From: JAFAXD01 sp035472475
Lineage (GTDB): Bacteria > Pseudomonadota > Alphaproteobacteria > Rhizobiales > Xanthobacteraceae
DNA: 64,000 bases
NCBI GenBank assembly: GCA_035472475.1
Contig: DATIPA010000122.1
Span: 1-64,000 of the forward strand
Direction: 5' to 3'
In this document: one piece after another, positions 51,419 to 60,802 of the stretch
How the letters are laid out: the number at the start of each line of letters is the position of its first letter
Numbering within the stretch: position 1 is the first letter of the stretch
Position numbers and translations under genes: made by a program
Notes under the pieces: generated by a model
Told to the model about the DNA's origin: nothing
The model's database searches: none
What the model saw: the letters and a program-made list of their open reading frames with translations, nothing else

Positions 51419-53149
51419 ATGAACAGCCGCCCCGCCGATCAGCTGACCATCGCGGTCGCGCAACTCAACCCGATCGTGGGTGACGTTCGCGGCAACGCCG
51501 ACAAGGTCCGGCGCGCGCGCGAGCAAGCGCGTGACGCCGACTTGATCGTGTTTCCGGAGCTGTTCATCGCCGGCTACCCGCCCGAGGACCTGGTGCTCAA
51601 GCCCGCGTTCCAGGCGGCGTGCCGGCAGGCGGTCGAGGATCTGGCGCGCGAGTCGAGCGAGGGGCCGGCGCTGCTCATCGGCACGCCCTGGCGCGAGGAC
51701 GGCAAGCTCTACAATGCCGTCGCGTTGGCCGAGGGCGGGCGCGTCGCGGCGCTGCGCTTCAAGGTCGATCTGCCGAACTACGGCGTGTTCGACGAGAAGC
51801 GCGTCTTCGTCCCGGGTCCGGCGCCGGGCCCGGTGAGCTTCCGCGGCGTGCGCATCGGCATTCCGATCTGTGAGGACATCTGGGGTTCGGAACCGGTCGA
51901 GTGCATTACCGAGACCGGCGGCGAAATCCTGCTGGTGCCGAACGGTTCGCCCTACCGCCGCGGCGTCGTCACCGAGCGCCTCAATATCGCGGTCGCGCGC
52001 GTGGTCGAGGCGCATCTGCCGCTGCTCTACGTCAACCAGGTCGGCGGACAGGACGAACTCGTGTTCGAAGGCGCCTCATTCGCGCTCAACGCTGACGGCG
52101 CGCTCGCCGCGCAGCTCCCGGCGTTTCGCGAAGAGGTCGGACTGACCCGCTGGACGCGCGCAGAGCGCGGGTGGCGCTGCGATGGCCCAATCGCGGTGCT
52201 CGAGGAGGGCGACACCACCGACTATGCCGCGTGCGTGCTGGGGTTGCGCGACTACGTCGACAAGAACGGGTTCCCGGGCGTGGTGATCGGACTGTCGGGC
52301 GGCATCGACTCCGCGCTGTGCGCGGCGATCGCGGTCGATGCCTTGGGGGCGCGGCGGGTGCGCGCCCTGACGCTGCCGTACCGGTTCACCTCGCAAGTCT
52401 CGCTCGATGATGCCGCGCAGGTCGCGCGCGCGCTCGGCATTCAATGCGACCTGGTGCCGATTGCGCCGGCGATCGAGGGACTGGAAGCCGCGCTCGCGCC
52501 GGTCTTTGCCGGGCTCGCCCGTGACGTAACCGAGGAAAACCTGCAGGCGCGCGCGCGCGGCACCATCCTGATGGCGGTCTCCAACAAGTTCGGCGCCATG
52601 GTGGTGACGACCGGCAACAAATCCGAAATGTCGGTCGGCTATGCGACGCTTTACGGCGACATGAACGGCGGCTTCAATCCGATCAAGGATCTCTACAAGA
52701 CCGAGGTCTATCGGCTCTCGCGCCTGCGCAATCGTTGGAAGCCGGCGTGGGCGTACGGTCCCGATGGACCGGTGATCCCGGAGAGCATTCTGGTGCGCGC
52801 TCCCACCGCGGAACTGCGCGAGAACCAGACCGACCAGGATTCGCTGCCGCCTTACGATCTGCTCGACGCCATCCTGGAGCGGCTGGTGGAACGCGAGCAG
52901 CCGGTCGCCGACATCATTGCGGAAGGCTACGATCGCGACACCGTGCTGCGCATCGAGCGCATGCTCAACGTCGCCGAGTACAAGCGGCGGCAGGCGGCGC
53001 CCGGGGTCAAGGTCACGCTGCGCAACTTCGGCCGCGACCGCCGCTACCCGATCACCAACCGGTTTCGCGACATCGGCGCGGCGGCGCCCACCAAGCCCGA
53101 CCCGAATGGCGCCAAGGGCGCCGGGCGCCGCGAAGCGATCGATTACTGA
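51419..53149 (+). CDS. nadE: glutamine-dependent NAD+ synthase
   Basis: A 576-residue two-domain enzyme that makes NAD from deamido-NAD, ATP and glutamine. The N-terminal nitrilase-type glutaminase has Glu in FPELFIAGYPPEDL, Lys in VDLPNYGVFDEKRVF, and Cys151 in PICEDIWG. The C-terminal synthetase has the PP-loop SGGIDS (293-298) and GNKSEMSVGYATLYGDMNGGF. I used ATG 51419 rather than a TTG two codons upstream. It is followed 19 bp later by a Bug-type binding protein gene. Confidence 0.96.
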   Translation: MNSRPADQLTIAVAQLNPIVGDVRGNADKVRRAREQARDADLIVFPELFIAGYPPEDLVLKPAFQAACRQAVEDLARESSEGPALLIGTPWREDGKLYNAVALAEGGRVAALRFKVDLPNYGVFDEKRVFVPGPAPGPVSFRGVRIGIPICEDIWGSEPVECITETGGEILLVPNGSPYRRGVVTERLNIAVARVVEAHLPLLYVNQVGGQDELVFEGASFALNADGALAAQLPAFREEVGLTRWTRAERGWRCDGPIAVLEEGDTTDYAACVLGLRDYVDKNGFPGVVIGLSGGIDSALCAAIAVDALGARRVRALTLPYRFTSQVSLDDAAQVARALGIQCDLVPIAPAIEGLEAALAPVFAGLARDVTEENLQARARGTILMAVSNKFGAMVVTTGNKSEMSVGYATLYGDMNGGFNPIKDLYKTEVYRLSRLRNRWKPAWAYGPDGPVIPESILVRAPTAELRENQTDQDSLPPYDLLDAILERLVEREQPVADIIAEGYDRDTVLRIERMLNVAEYKRRQAAPGVKVTLRNFGRDRRYPITNRFRDIGAAAPTKPDPNGAKGAGRREAIDY

Positions 53150-53168
53150 AGAAACTTATAGAAAGGTC

Positions 53169-54146
53169 ATGGGGATGGAACGCCGGCTTGTTTGTGCGGC
53201 CGTGCTCGCCGCTCTGGTCACGCTGTCAGCGCACTCGGCCAGCGCCGAAACCTATCCGAGCCGGCCGATCCATCTCATCGTGCCGTTCGGTGCCGGCGGC
53301 GTCGCCGATGTGTCGTCGCGCATCGTCGCCGACAAGCTCGGCGATCTCCTCGGCCAGCGTTTCGTGATCGACAACATGCCGGGCGCGGGCGGGATTGCGG
53401 CGGCGCGCAATGCGCTCGCCGCGCCGCGCGACGGCTACACGCTCGCGCTTTTAACCAATGCCACCGCGATCAGCGTCTCGCTGTTCGCGAACCTGCCGTT
53501 CAATCCGCTCAAGGATTTCACGCCAATCTCGACGCTCGGGTATTTCGATTGCCTGTTCGTGACCAACGCGGCGTCCGAGTTCCGCACGCTGGGCGATTTC
53601 CTCAAAGCCGCGCGGGCAAAACCCGGCGCTCTCAACGTCGGCACCGTGAATCCCGGCAGCACGCAGCATCTCACCGCGGAACTGTTCAAGAGCACGGCTG
53701 GAGTGAATTTCGTCATCGTTCCGTTTCGCACCACGCCCGAGGCGGTGATCGGGCTGATGCGCAATGACGTTCAGATGGTGATCGACTTTTATGCCGGCCT
53801 CAACGCGGGTTTGAGCGACGGCAAGCTTCGCCCCGTCGCCTGGAGCGCGGCCCAGCGCTCGCCGGCGCTTCCGGATGTTCCGACCGTCGAGGAGGGCGGT
53901 GTGGCGGGCTTCAACGTGAGCTCCTGGAATGCGCTCTATACGCCGTCCGGCGTGCCGGGGGAGGCGATCGAGACGATCAATCGCGGTCTGCACACGGTGC
54001 TCGCCGACCCCGAGGTCAAACGCCGGCTGCTCGATCTCGGCATCGATTCCAAGGCCTCAACGCCGGCCGAGCTCGACGAGCGCATGCGCGCCGACATCAA
54101 AAAATGGGCGGAGGTGATCGAGCGCGCCGGGATCGCCAAGCAGTAA
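53169..54146 (+). CDS. tripartite tricarboxylate transporter-type (Bug/TctC) binding protein
   Basis: A 325-residue periplasmic binding protein. The signal peptide is MGMERRLVCAAVLAALVTLSAHSASA. YPSRPIHLIVPFGAGGVADVSSRIVADKL and FVIDNMPGAGGIAAARNA are the Bug-family openers. AAGG lies just upstream of the ATG. No TctA or TctB permease genes are near, which is common for the many orphan Bug proteins. The ligand is probably a carboxylate. Confidence 0.9.
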   Translation: MGMERRLVCAAVLAALVTLSAHSASAETYPSRPIHLIVPFGAGGVADVSSRIVADKLGDLLGQRFVIDNMPGAGGIAAARNALAAPRDGYTLALLTNATAISVSLFANLPFNPLKDFTPISTLGYFDCLFVTNAASEFRTLGDFLKAARAKPGALNVGTVNPGSTQHLTAELFKSTAGVNFVIVPFRTTPEAVIGLMRNDVQMVIDFYAGLNAGLSDGKLRPVAWSAAQRSPALPDVPTVEEGGVAGFNVSSWNALYTPSGVPGEAIETINRGLHTVLADPEVKRRLLDLGIDSKASTPAELDERMRADIKKWAEVIERAGIAKQ

Positions 54147-54152
54147 CGCGCG

Positions 54153-55022
54153 TCATTTCGCGGCTGCCGGCCGGCGCAGGAATACTGCCTCGCCGCGCAG
54201 GTTCCAGATCACGCCGGCGATGATGAGTACGCCGCCCGCGAACACCCAAGGGTCGATCGGCTCGCTGTAGATCAGGAAGGCGAGCACCGCGATCAGGGGC
54301 AGTCGCAGGAAATCGAACGGAATGACAATGCTGGCATCGCCGGCGTTGAGCGCCTTGGTCAGGCAATAGTGCGACGACAGGCCGCCGGACGCGACCGCAA
54401 TCGCGCCGGGCAGATTTCCGAGATTGATGCGCAGAAAGAACAGCGGGTCGCCGAACGCATAGGCGACCGGGAATCGCATGATGTTCATCCACAGCACGAT
54501 CGCGAACGTGGAATCGGTCGCGGTCAATTTCTTGGTAGCGATGTAGACGCAGGCATATCCAACGGCCGCCGCGAGCACGAGCAGTGCGGCGGGTTGGAAT
54601 GTCGCCAAGCCGGGGCGCACGATCACCAGCACGCCGATGAACCCGCACACGACCGCGCCGATGCGGCTTGCGGTCAGGCGTTCGCCCAGCAGCGCCACGG
54701 CCAGCAAAGTCGTCCAGGCCGGGGTGGTGAATTCGAGCGCGAATACGGTTGCGAGCGGCAGCAACGCAATGCTCGCCGTCCACAGATATTGCGACACCAG
54801 ATGGATGCTGTTGCGCGTTGCGTGCAGCCAGATCCGATGCGTGGTGAAGCTGCGAAAGAAGTGCGGCTGCAGTGCGCCGATCACGAGCATCACGACGAGC
54901 CCGCTGCCGGTCCGCAACGCCAGGATCTCAAACGTGGTGAACGTGCCGGACAGGTTGCGAATACCAAGCGCCATCGCCGAGAACGACAACAGCGCGCCCG
55001 ACATCCAGAGCACGACTTTCAC
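54153..55022 (-). CDS. DMT-superfamily (EamA) exporter
   Basis: A 289-residue inner-membrane protein with ten hydrophobic helices in two EamA repeats (TIFTTFEILALRTGSGLV-like first half; LWMNIMRFPVAYAFG in the second). These proteins export amino acids or metabolites, or import nucleotides and S-adenosylmethionine. The substrate is unknown. It follows maiA on the same strand 48 bp downstream and converges with the Bug gene. Confidence 0.87.
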   Translation of the reverse strand: MKVVLWMSGALLSFSAMALGIRNLSGTFTTFEILALRTGSGLVVMLVIGALQPHFFRSFTTHRIWLHATRNSIHLVSQYLWTASIALLPLATVFALEFTTPAWTTLLAVALLGERLTASRIGAVVCGFIGVLVIVRPGLATFQPAALLVLAAAVGYACVYIATKKLTATDSTFAIVLWMNIMRFPVAYAFGDPLFFLRINLGNLPGAIAVASGGLSSHYCLTKALNAGDASIVIPFDFLRLPLIAVLAFLIYSEPIDPWVFAGGVLIIAGVIWNLRGEAVFLRRPAAAK

Positions 55023-55070
55023 GGCGGTTTAGCTGTGCGGTCGTGCTGATACCTGGAAGGGGAGCCCGGT

Positions 55071-55706
55071 TTACTCGGCATCGGGCTGGTTTTCAGGACG
55101 CGCTTTCTCGAACGCCGCGAGCTTGGTGCAGACTGCGTCGACCGCGACGATTTTGGGATAGCGCTCGAGCGGAATCTTGAACCGGCGCGCGTTGTAGACC
55201 TGCGGCACCAGGCAGATGTCGGCGAGGCCGACTGTGCTGCCGAACGCGTAGGGACCGGGCGTGAGCAGGGCCTCGACGGCATCGAAGCCGGCGACCACCC
55301 AATGCGCATACCAGGCGTTGATTGCAGCCTCGTCGGCCTTGAACGTATGGCGCAGATAGTTGAGCGAGGAGGTATTGTTGAGCGGGTGGATGTCGCAGGC
55401 GATGATCTGCGCCACCGCGCGCACGTGCGCACGCTGCGCCGCGTCGGCCGGTAGCAGGCGCGGCCGCGGCTGAATTTCGTCGAGAAATTCGATGATCGCG
55501 AGCGATTGAAGCAAGTTTTCGCCGTTCGGCAGCTTGAGCACAGGCACCCGCATCTGCGGATTGACCGCGCGGAAGGCCGGCGAGCTTTGCTGGCCACCGT
55601 CCTTGGTCAGATGAATTGCTATCGTTTCGTAGGACACGCCTTTGAGATTGAGCGCAATGCGCGCCCGATATGCGGCCGACGAACGGAAATACGAATAGAG
55701 CGTCAC
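55071..55706 (-). CDS. maiA: maleylacetoacetate isomerase (zeta-class GST)
   Basis: A 211-residue glutathione-dependent enzyme of tyrosine/phenylalanine or gentisate breakdown, converting maleyl- to fumaryl-compounds. The zeta signature SSAAYRARIALNLKG starts at residue 9, and NPQMRVPVLKL, LAIIEFLDEI and DIHPLNN follow. Fumarylacetoacetase and homogentisate genes are not in the window, so the pathway cannot be fixed. It lies 54 bp downstream of the histidine kinase gene on the same strand. Confidence 0.9.
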   Translation of the reverse strand: MTLYSYFRSSAAYRARIALNLKGVSYETIAIHLTKDGGQQSSPAFRAVNPQMRVPVLKLPNGENLLQSLAIIEFLDEIQPRPRLLPADAAQRAHVRAVAQIIACDIHPLNNTSSLNYLRHTFKADEAAINAWYAHWVVAGFDAVEALLTPGPYAFGSTVGLADICLVPQVYNARRFKIPLERYPKIVAVDAVCTKLAAFEKARPENQPDAE

Positions 55707-55760
55707 GGCGTTCCTCGATTGAAAGCTTTATTCGCCCACAGGATCGGCGGTCGGCAAGCT

Positions 55761-57965
55761 TTACGGCGCGGGCTGCTGGTTGTCGAGCACGGCGCGGATC
55801 TTTCGCGCCAACACCTCGTAGCTGTAAGGCTTCATCAGGACGTCCACGCCCGGATCGAGGCGGCCGTGGTGGATGATCGCATTGCGGGTGTAGCCGGTCG
55901 CAAACAACACCTTGAGCCCGGGCTTCTTCTTGATGGCGACGTCCGCGAGTTCGCGCCCGTTCATGCCGCCCGGCAGGACCACGTCGGTGAACAGCAGGTC
56001 GACATCGTTCTCCTCCAGCAGCGTGAGCGCGCGCGAAGCTTCGATCGCGGAGATCACCACGTAGCCGAGATCCTGCAGCACCTCGGCGGCAAATCGATTG
56101 ACGGTCTCGTCGTCCTCGACCAGCAGGATCGTCTCGTGGCCGGAGACGCGCGGCGGCGCCTCGGGGCGCGCCGCCGCTGCGGCGCCATCGCGCTGCTCCA
56201 GCACGCGCGGAAAATACATCTTCACTGTCGTGCCGTGGTCGACCTCGCTGTAGATCTTAACGTGGCCGGCTGATTGTTTGACGAACCCATAGACCATGCT
56301 GAGACCAAGACCGGTGCCGATTCCCTTGGGCTTGGTGGTGAAGAACGGTTCGAACGCCTGCTCAATGATCTCCGGGCTCATGCCGCTGCCGGTGTCGGAC
56401 ACGGCGACCAGCACGTACTGGCCGGCCGGCGAATCGGCGCCTTCCTTGACGATGTAGTCCTCATCGAGATAGGCGTTCGATGTCTCGATGGTGAGGCGGC
56501 CGCCCTCGGCCATTGCGTCGCGCGCGTTGACGGCGAGATTGAGCAGCGCCGCTTCGAGTTCGTTGGGATCGAGCGCGACGCGCCACAGTCCTGCGCCGAG
56601 CACGGTCTCGATCGTTATCGCCTCGCCGATGGTGCTGCTCAGCAGTTCGGACATGTCGCGCACCTGCCGATTGACGTCGGTGATGCGCACCTCGTGCGGC
56701 TGCTGGCGCGAGAACGCGAGCAGCCGCGAGATCAGCGCGGCCGCCCGCTGCGCTGCGTCCTTGGCGGAATTGAGTGAGCGTTCGACGCGCCCGTCGCCGG
56801 TCCCAAGCCGCCGAAGGGCGAGGTCGGTGTTGCCGATGATCGCGGTCAAGAGATTGTTGAAATCGTGGGCGATCCCGCCGGTGAGGCGGCCGACGGCTTC
56901 CATTTTCTGCGACTGGCGCAGCGCGTGCTCGGTGCTCTCGCGCAGCTGTATCTCCTCGCGCAGGTGCGCGTAGGCGAGCGACTCGCGTCGCGCCTGCCGC
57001 AAGGCCAGCCAGCACAGGCCGATCAGCGCGAGCGTCGCAGGCACGCCGAACAGCAGATGATAGCTCATCGCCTGCGCCCATTGCTTGGTGATGCCGGACG
57101 TCGATGCACCCACCAGCACGTAGACCCCTTCGCGCGGAATGCGGCTGAATGCGAACAGCTCCTCGGACTCGTCGCCTGGCGACTTGTCGGTCACGATGCG
57201 GTGGTCGCCTTCGCGCATCGCGATCACCAGCGGCCCGCTGGGCGGCAGTTGTCTCACCGACGCGGGCAGGGGCGGGTACCAGGCCAGGATCGCGCCGTCC
57301 TTGCGCACGAGCCCGACGGTGTAGTTTTGCGCGCCGGGGAGGCGCGCGTAGTAATCGGAGAAATAGTCCGGCGCGATTGCGGTGGTCACGACGCCCCGGA
57401 ACGGTATGCGTTCGCCGCGGAACAGCCGGCGCCGGGCAATCAGAAACAGGCTGCGATCGGCCGCGCGCGACTGGATGAGCGCGCTCAGATAGGGCGCCGC
57501 GTTCTCGTTGCCCTTGACCGCCTGATAGAACTCGCGATCCGAGAGGTCGATTGAATGCGGAAACGGGTAGATCGTGCCCGACACGATCGGATGACCTTCC
57601 GGATCGATGACGAAAATATCGCGCAGTTGCGGCAGCGTGTCGGTCAGGCGCTTGAGCCGTTGGTGGTAGCGCATTTCCGCCAGCCGGATTTCCTCGTTGC
57701 TGACGTCGCCGATCAGCTGGTCGACATAGATCGACGCGATCTCGAAGGTTTCGAATACCTTGGTCGCGTGCTCGCTGACGGTGCCGAGGGTCCGCTCCAG
57801 GCGGTCTTCCGCCTCGAGAAAATTCTGCTCATAGGAGATAACCGAAGCGACCGCGAACAGAAGCAGCGGCAAGACGATTGAAGCGCCCAGCAACCACCAC
57901 AGCGGTCGCTCTGGGCTTGCGGATTTCGCCGGGTGCTCTTCCGGGTCTGGGGATGTCGTTTGCAC
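55761..57965 (-). CDS. hybrid sensor histidine kinase with periplasmic Cache-type domain and receiver
   Basis: A 734-residue membrane sensor: helix one near 20-45, a periplasmic ligand-binding region to about 300 (Cache-like: VIDPEGHPIVSGTIYPFPHSIDLSDREF), helix two, then HisKA with the phosphoacceptor in GGIAHDFNNLLTAIIGN, an HATPase domain (LNLAVNARDAMAEGG, VAVSDTGSGM, GTGLGLSMVYGFVKQSAGH) and a C-terminal receiver (LLVEDDE, FTDVVLPGG, FATGYTRN, MKPYSYE). The frame is open to 58085, but those 40 upstream codons are made of a palindromic repeat, so I used a GTG at 57965; its ribosome-binding site is weak. No partner regulator is adjacent. Confidence 0.88.
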   Translation of the reverse strand: MQTTSPDPEEHPAKSASPERPLWWLLGASIVLPLLLFAVASVISYEQNFLEAEDRLERTLGTVSEHATKVFETFEIASIYVDQLIGDVSNEEIRLAEMRYHQRLKRLTDTLPQLRDIFVIDPEGHPIVSGTIYPFPHSIDLSDREFYQAVKGNENAAPYLSALIQSRAADRSLFLIARRRLFRGERIPFRGVVTTAIAPDYFSDYYARLPGAQNYTVGLVRKDGAILAWYPPLPASVRQLPPSGPLVIAMREGDHRIVTDKSPGDESEELFAFSRIPREGVYVLVGASTSGITKQWAQAMSYHLLFGVPATLALIGLCWLALRQARRESLAYAHLREEIQLRESTEHALRQSQKMEAVGRLTGGIAHDFNNLLTAIIGNTDLALRRLGTGDGRVERSLNSAKDAAQRAAALISRLLAFSRQQPHEVRITDVNRQVRDMSELLSSTIGEAITIETVLGAGLWRVALDPNELEAALLNLAVNARDAMAEGGRLTIETSNAYLDEDYIVKEGADSPAGQYVLVAVSDTGSGMSPEIIEQAFEPFFTTKPKGIGTGLGLSMVYGFVKQSAGHVKIYSEVDHGTTVKMYFPRVLEQRDGAAAAARPEAPPRVSGHETILLVEDDETVNRFAAEVLQDLGYVVISAIEASRALTLLEENDVDLLFTDVVLPGGMNGRELADVAIKKKPGLKVLFATGYTRNAIIHHGRLDPGVDVLMKPYSYEVLARKIRAVLDNQQPAP

Positions 57966-58001
57966 GATCAGTTTGTCGTCGAGCCGACCCCCCTTTGACG
58001 A

Positions 58002-58077
58002 GTGCCCCGCTTCCGAATTGAAGTTCCGAAACGGACGTGCGGCACCCGCTGTAGGAACTTCAAATCGGCGGCACCAG
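58002..58077. repeat. CTAG-type palindrome, type II, copy 2, inside the kinase 5' frame
   Basis: Arms GTGCCCCGCTTCCGAATTG and AGTTCC at left, GGAACTTCAAATCGGCGG and CACCAG at right. It shares 22 bases of its right arm with the element before aroG; the terminal CTAG has become CCAG. The kinase reading frame continues through the whole element without a stop. Confidence 0.7.
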
Positions 58078-58169
58078 GTGTTCATCAGTACTGGGAATGC
58101 GGCGCGCGTTCAACGGCGCGCCGGCGGCGAGCTGGGCCGGTTCGCCGGATGGTTTGCTATGGGAATGGC

Positions 58170-58466
58170 CTAGCGGGAGCACTCGATCGCGACCAAGGCG
58201 TCGCACATACCGCTCGGACAATCGTTGGCCGCAACGGCGACCGCAGGGGTTGCGCGATCGACCTGGCGAAACGACAGCACCTCGGCGAAATTGTGGGCCC
58301 GGCAATAGGCGGTCGCCGCCGCGGTTCCGCAGGGTGCCCCAGCCGCGAGGCACCGGTCGATCCCATACCCGTCGGGATTGTTGGCGAGCGTGAAGGTGCG
58401 CTTTTCCGCCTGGGCGGGCGCGGCGAGCAGGGATGCCGCAAGGGTCGCAGCCGCGATGATACGCAT
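58170..58466 (-). CDS. small exported cysteine-containing protein, unknown
   Basis: A 98-residue protein with the signal peptide MRIIAAATLAASLLAAPAQA. The mature part has six cysteines and the motif RTFTLANNPDGYGIDRCLA, then CRAHNFAEVLSFRQVD and DALVAIECSR. The even cysteine number suggests disulfides in the periplasm. I used the ATG at 58466, where the signal peptide begins. I recall similar hypothetical proteins in Bradyrhizobium relatives. Confidence 0.7.
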   Translation of the reverse strand: MRIIAAATLAASLLAAPAQAEKRTFTLANNPDGYGIDRCLAAGAPCGTAAATAYCRAHNFAEVLSFRQVDRATPAVAVAANDCPSGMCDALVAIECSR

Positions 58467-58512
58467 GAAACACTCACTCGAACGCAATGTCGTTGGTCAG
58501 CAAATACGAAAA

Positions 58513-58589
58513 CTAGTGCCCCGAACCCGAAGTTCGCACGCGTATGCAGCGAGTCCGATTGCGAACTTCGGGTTCAAAAGGGGCACTAG
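58513..58589. repeat. CTAG-bounded palindrome, type I, copy 2
   Basis: CTAGTGCCCC...GGGGCACTAG ends, with inner arms GAACCCGAAGTTCGCA and GCGAACTTCGGGTTC. The 77-bp element folds into a near-perfect hairpin with a loop of about 18 bases. Copy 3 begins 13 bases further on. Confidence 0.8.
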
Positions 58590-58602
58590 AATCATAGATT
58601 TG

Positions 58603-58677
58603 CTAGTGTCCTTTCGATTCCGAAGTTCGCGTCGCGGGTGCTGCAATGTATGGCGAACTTCGGAATCGGGACACTAG
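58603..58677. repeat. CTAG-bounded palindrome, type I, copy 3
   Basis: CTAGTGTCC and GGACACTAG-type ends, with inner arms GATTCCGAAGTTCGC and GCGAACTTCGGAATC, a 15-base perfect match. It lies in tandem with copy 2 upstream of cysS. The remaining 227 bp to the cysS start (58678-58904) hold no gene that I can see. Confidence 0.8.
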
Positions 58678-58904
58678 GCGGGGAGCGTTAAAATCGGATG
58701 AAATGGCGATCAACCTGTACGGTCGGCCAGCGCCGCGAAACCCTTGACGAACCAACCGCTCTTGCCCATTGTGCCGGCCCATGACCGGCCTGTTTGTGAA
58801 CTGGGGCGTTTGCCCGGAGATTATCGGCTAGCGACCATCGCTGGCTGCGGCCGTCTTTTCACTTCGCACGATCGGACGCCCCGCCAGCATCGGCAGGATC
58901 GTCC

Positions 58905-60293
58905 ATGTATTTGACGCTGTACGACACACTGACACGCGCCAAGCGGCGGCTCGAACCGCTCGATCCGGCGCGCGTGCGCATGTACATCTGCGGCCCGACC
59001 GTCTACGACTTCGCGCACATCGGCAACGCGCGGCCGGTGATCGTGTTCGACCTGCTGTTTCGGCTCTTGAATTACGTCTATGGAGCGGACCGTGTCGTGT
59101 ACGTCCGCAACATCACCGACGTCGACGACAAGATCAACGCGCGCGCGGCCGAAGAATACCCCGGTATTCCGCTCAACGAAGCGATCCGCAGGGTCACCGA
59201 GATCACCGACCGCCAGTTCCACCAGGACGTGGCGGCGCTCGGCTGCCTGCCGCCGACGGTCGAGCCGCGCGCGACCGAACACGTCGCTGAGATGAAGCAA
59301 CTGATCGAGGATCTGGTGGTCGAGGGCAACGCCTACGTGGCCCAGGACCATGTGCTGTTCGCCGTCGGCTCAATGCCCGACTACGGGATGCTGTCGAGGC
59401 GTTCGCTCGACGAGATGATGGCCGGGGCGCGCGTCGACGTCGCCCCCTACAAGCGCGATCCGATGGACTTTGTGCTGTGGAAGCCGTCCAAGCCGGGCGA
59501 GCCGTCGTGGCCGTCACCTGCCGGCATCGTGGCTCCCGGCCGGCCCGGCTGGCACATCGAGTGCTCGGCGATGGCGTGGAAGCATCTCGGCAAGACCTTC
59601 GACATTCATGGCGGCGGCATCGACCTTGTGTTTCCGCACCACGAAAACGAGATCGCGCAGTCGCGCTGCGCGTTTCACACGCCGCTGATGGCGAGCATCT
59701 GGATGCACAACGGCTTCCTGCAGGTCGAAGGCGACAAGATGTCGAAGTCGCTGGGCAACTTTGTCACCATCAGAGATCTGCTGAAAGAGTGGCCGGGTGA
59801 CGTGCTTCGGTTCCAGATGCTGATGACGCATTATCGGCAGCCGATCGACTGGACGAAGGTAGCGACCGAACAGGCCGCGACCGCACTCGACGCGTTCCAG
59901 CAGGCCACCAAGATGACCGAGGGCCGCGATGGACGAATCTCGTCGGCGGTGCTGCAGGCGCTGGCGGACGATCTCAACACGCCGCTTGCGATCGCCGAAC
60001 TGCACCGGCTCGCCGGCGAGGCGCGCAAAGGCGATTTCTACGCGGCCTGCGACCTGAAATCGACGCTGCGTTTCCTGGGCTTAAGCGTCGACGGGGACGG
60101 CATCCAGGATTTTCTCAAGCGGCGGCATCCCGATCTGGACGAAGCGAAGATCCAGGCGCTGGTCGACGCCCGTGCGCAGGCGCGCGCGTCGAAGGATTTC
60201 GCAGAATCCGACCGCATTCGCGACGAGCTCGCCGCCATCGGCGTGGTGCTCAAGGATTCCAAGGACGGGACGACCTGGGAGATTGCCCGATGA
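58905..60293 (+). CDS. cysS: cysteinyl-tRNA synthetase
   Basis: A 462-residue class I aminoacyl-tRNA synthetase. The zinc ligand Cys29 is in YICGPTVYD, HIGN spans 38-41, GWHIECSAMAW and the KMSKS loop (278-282) are in place, and FPHHENEIAQS holds further zinc ligands. The length is normal. It overlaps the GNAT gene by four bases, which itself overlaps cimA, so the three genes are tightly coupled. Confidence 0.97.
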   Translation: MYLTLYDTLTRAKRRLEPLDPARVRMYICGPTVYDFAHIGNARPVIVFDLLFRLLNYVYGADRVVYVRNITDVDDKINARAAEEYPGIPLNEAIRRVTEITDRQFHQDVAALGCLPPTVEPRATEHVAEMKQLIEDLVVEGNAYVAQDHVLFAVGSMPDYGMLSRRSLDEMMAGARVDVAPYKRDPMDFVLWKPSKPGEPSWPSPAGIVAPGRPGWHIECSAMAWKHLGKTFDIHGGGIDLVFPHHENEIAQSRCAFHTPLMASIWMHNGFLQVEGDKMSKSLGNFVTIRDLLKEWPGDVLRFQMLMTHYRQPIDWTKVATEQAATALDAFQQATKMTEGRDGRISSAVLQALADDLNTPLAIAELHRLAGEARKGDFYAACDLKSTLRFLGLSVDGDGIQDFLKRRHPDLDEAKIQALVDARAQARASKDFAESDRIRDELAAIGVVLKDSKDGTTWEIAR

Positions 60294-60802
60294 GTGCGCC
60301 ATTTCGCGAGCTGGCATTGCGGCCGTTCCTTGCCGCGGATACGCCAATCCTCGCTGCCATTTTCGCCGCCAGCATCGAACAATTAACGGCCGACGACTAT
60401 GACGCGGGTCAGCAGGCGGCGTGGGCGGCGCTTGCCGACGACGAACCGGCGCTTGCCGAGCGCCTTTCGCGGCAACTTACGCTGGTTGCGACCGTCGACG
60501 GTGAGCCGGTCGGATTCGCCTCGCTGCGCGGCAAGGACCATATCGACATGCTTTACGTCCACCCGGCGGTCGCGCGCCGAGGCGTGGCGACCTCGCTGGT
60601 CGACGCGCTTGAAAAGCTCGCGAGCGCCCGCGGCGCTGCGGAGCTCACGGTCGACGCCAGTGACACCGCCAAGGCATTCTTCGACCGGCGCGGCTACACC
60701 GCGCAGCAGCGCAATGCGATCGCGATCGGCAGCGAATGGCTGGGCAACGTGTCGATGCTGAAGAAACTGCCGACAGCACATCCCGAGGGGCTCGTCCAAT
60801 GA
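60290..60802 (+). CDS. GNAT family N-acetyltransferase
   Basis: A 170-residue acetyl-CoA-dependent acetyltransferase. IDMLYVHPAVARRGVATSLVDALEKLA is the GNAT motif A pyrophosphate-binding region, followed by the strand LTVDASDTAKAFFDRRGYTAQQRN. The acceptor is unknown. Its ATG overlaps the cysS stop, and its stop overlaps the cimA ATG. Confidence 0.87.
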   Translation: MSAPFRELALRPFLAADTPILAAIFAASIEQLTADDYDAGQQAAWAALADDEPALAERLSRQLTLVATVDGEPVGFASLRGKDHIDMLYVHPAVARRGVATSLVDALEKLASARGAAELTVDASDTAKAFFDRRGYTAQQRNAIAIGSEWLGNVSMLKKLPTAHPEGLVQ

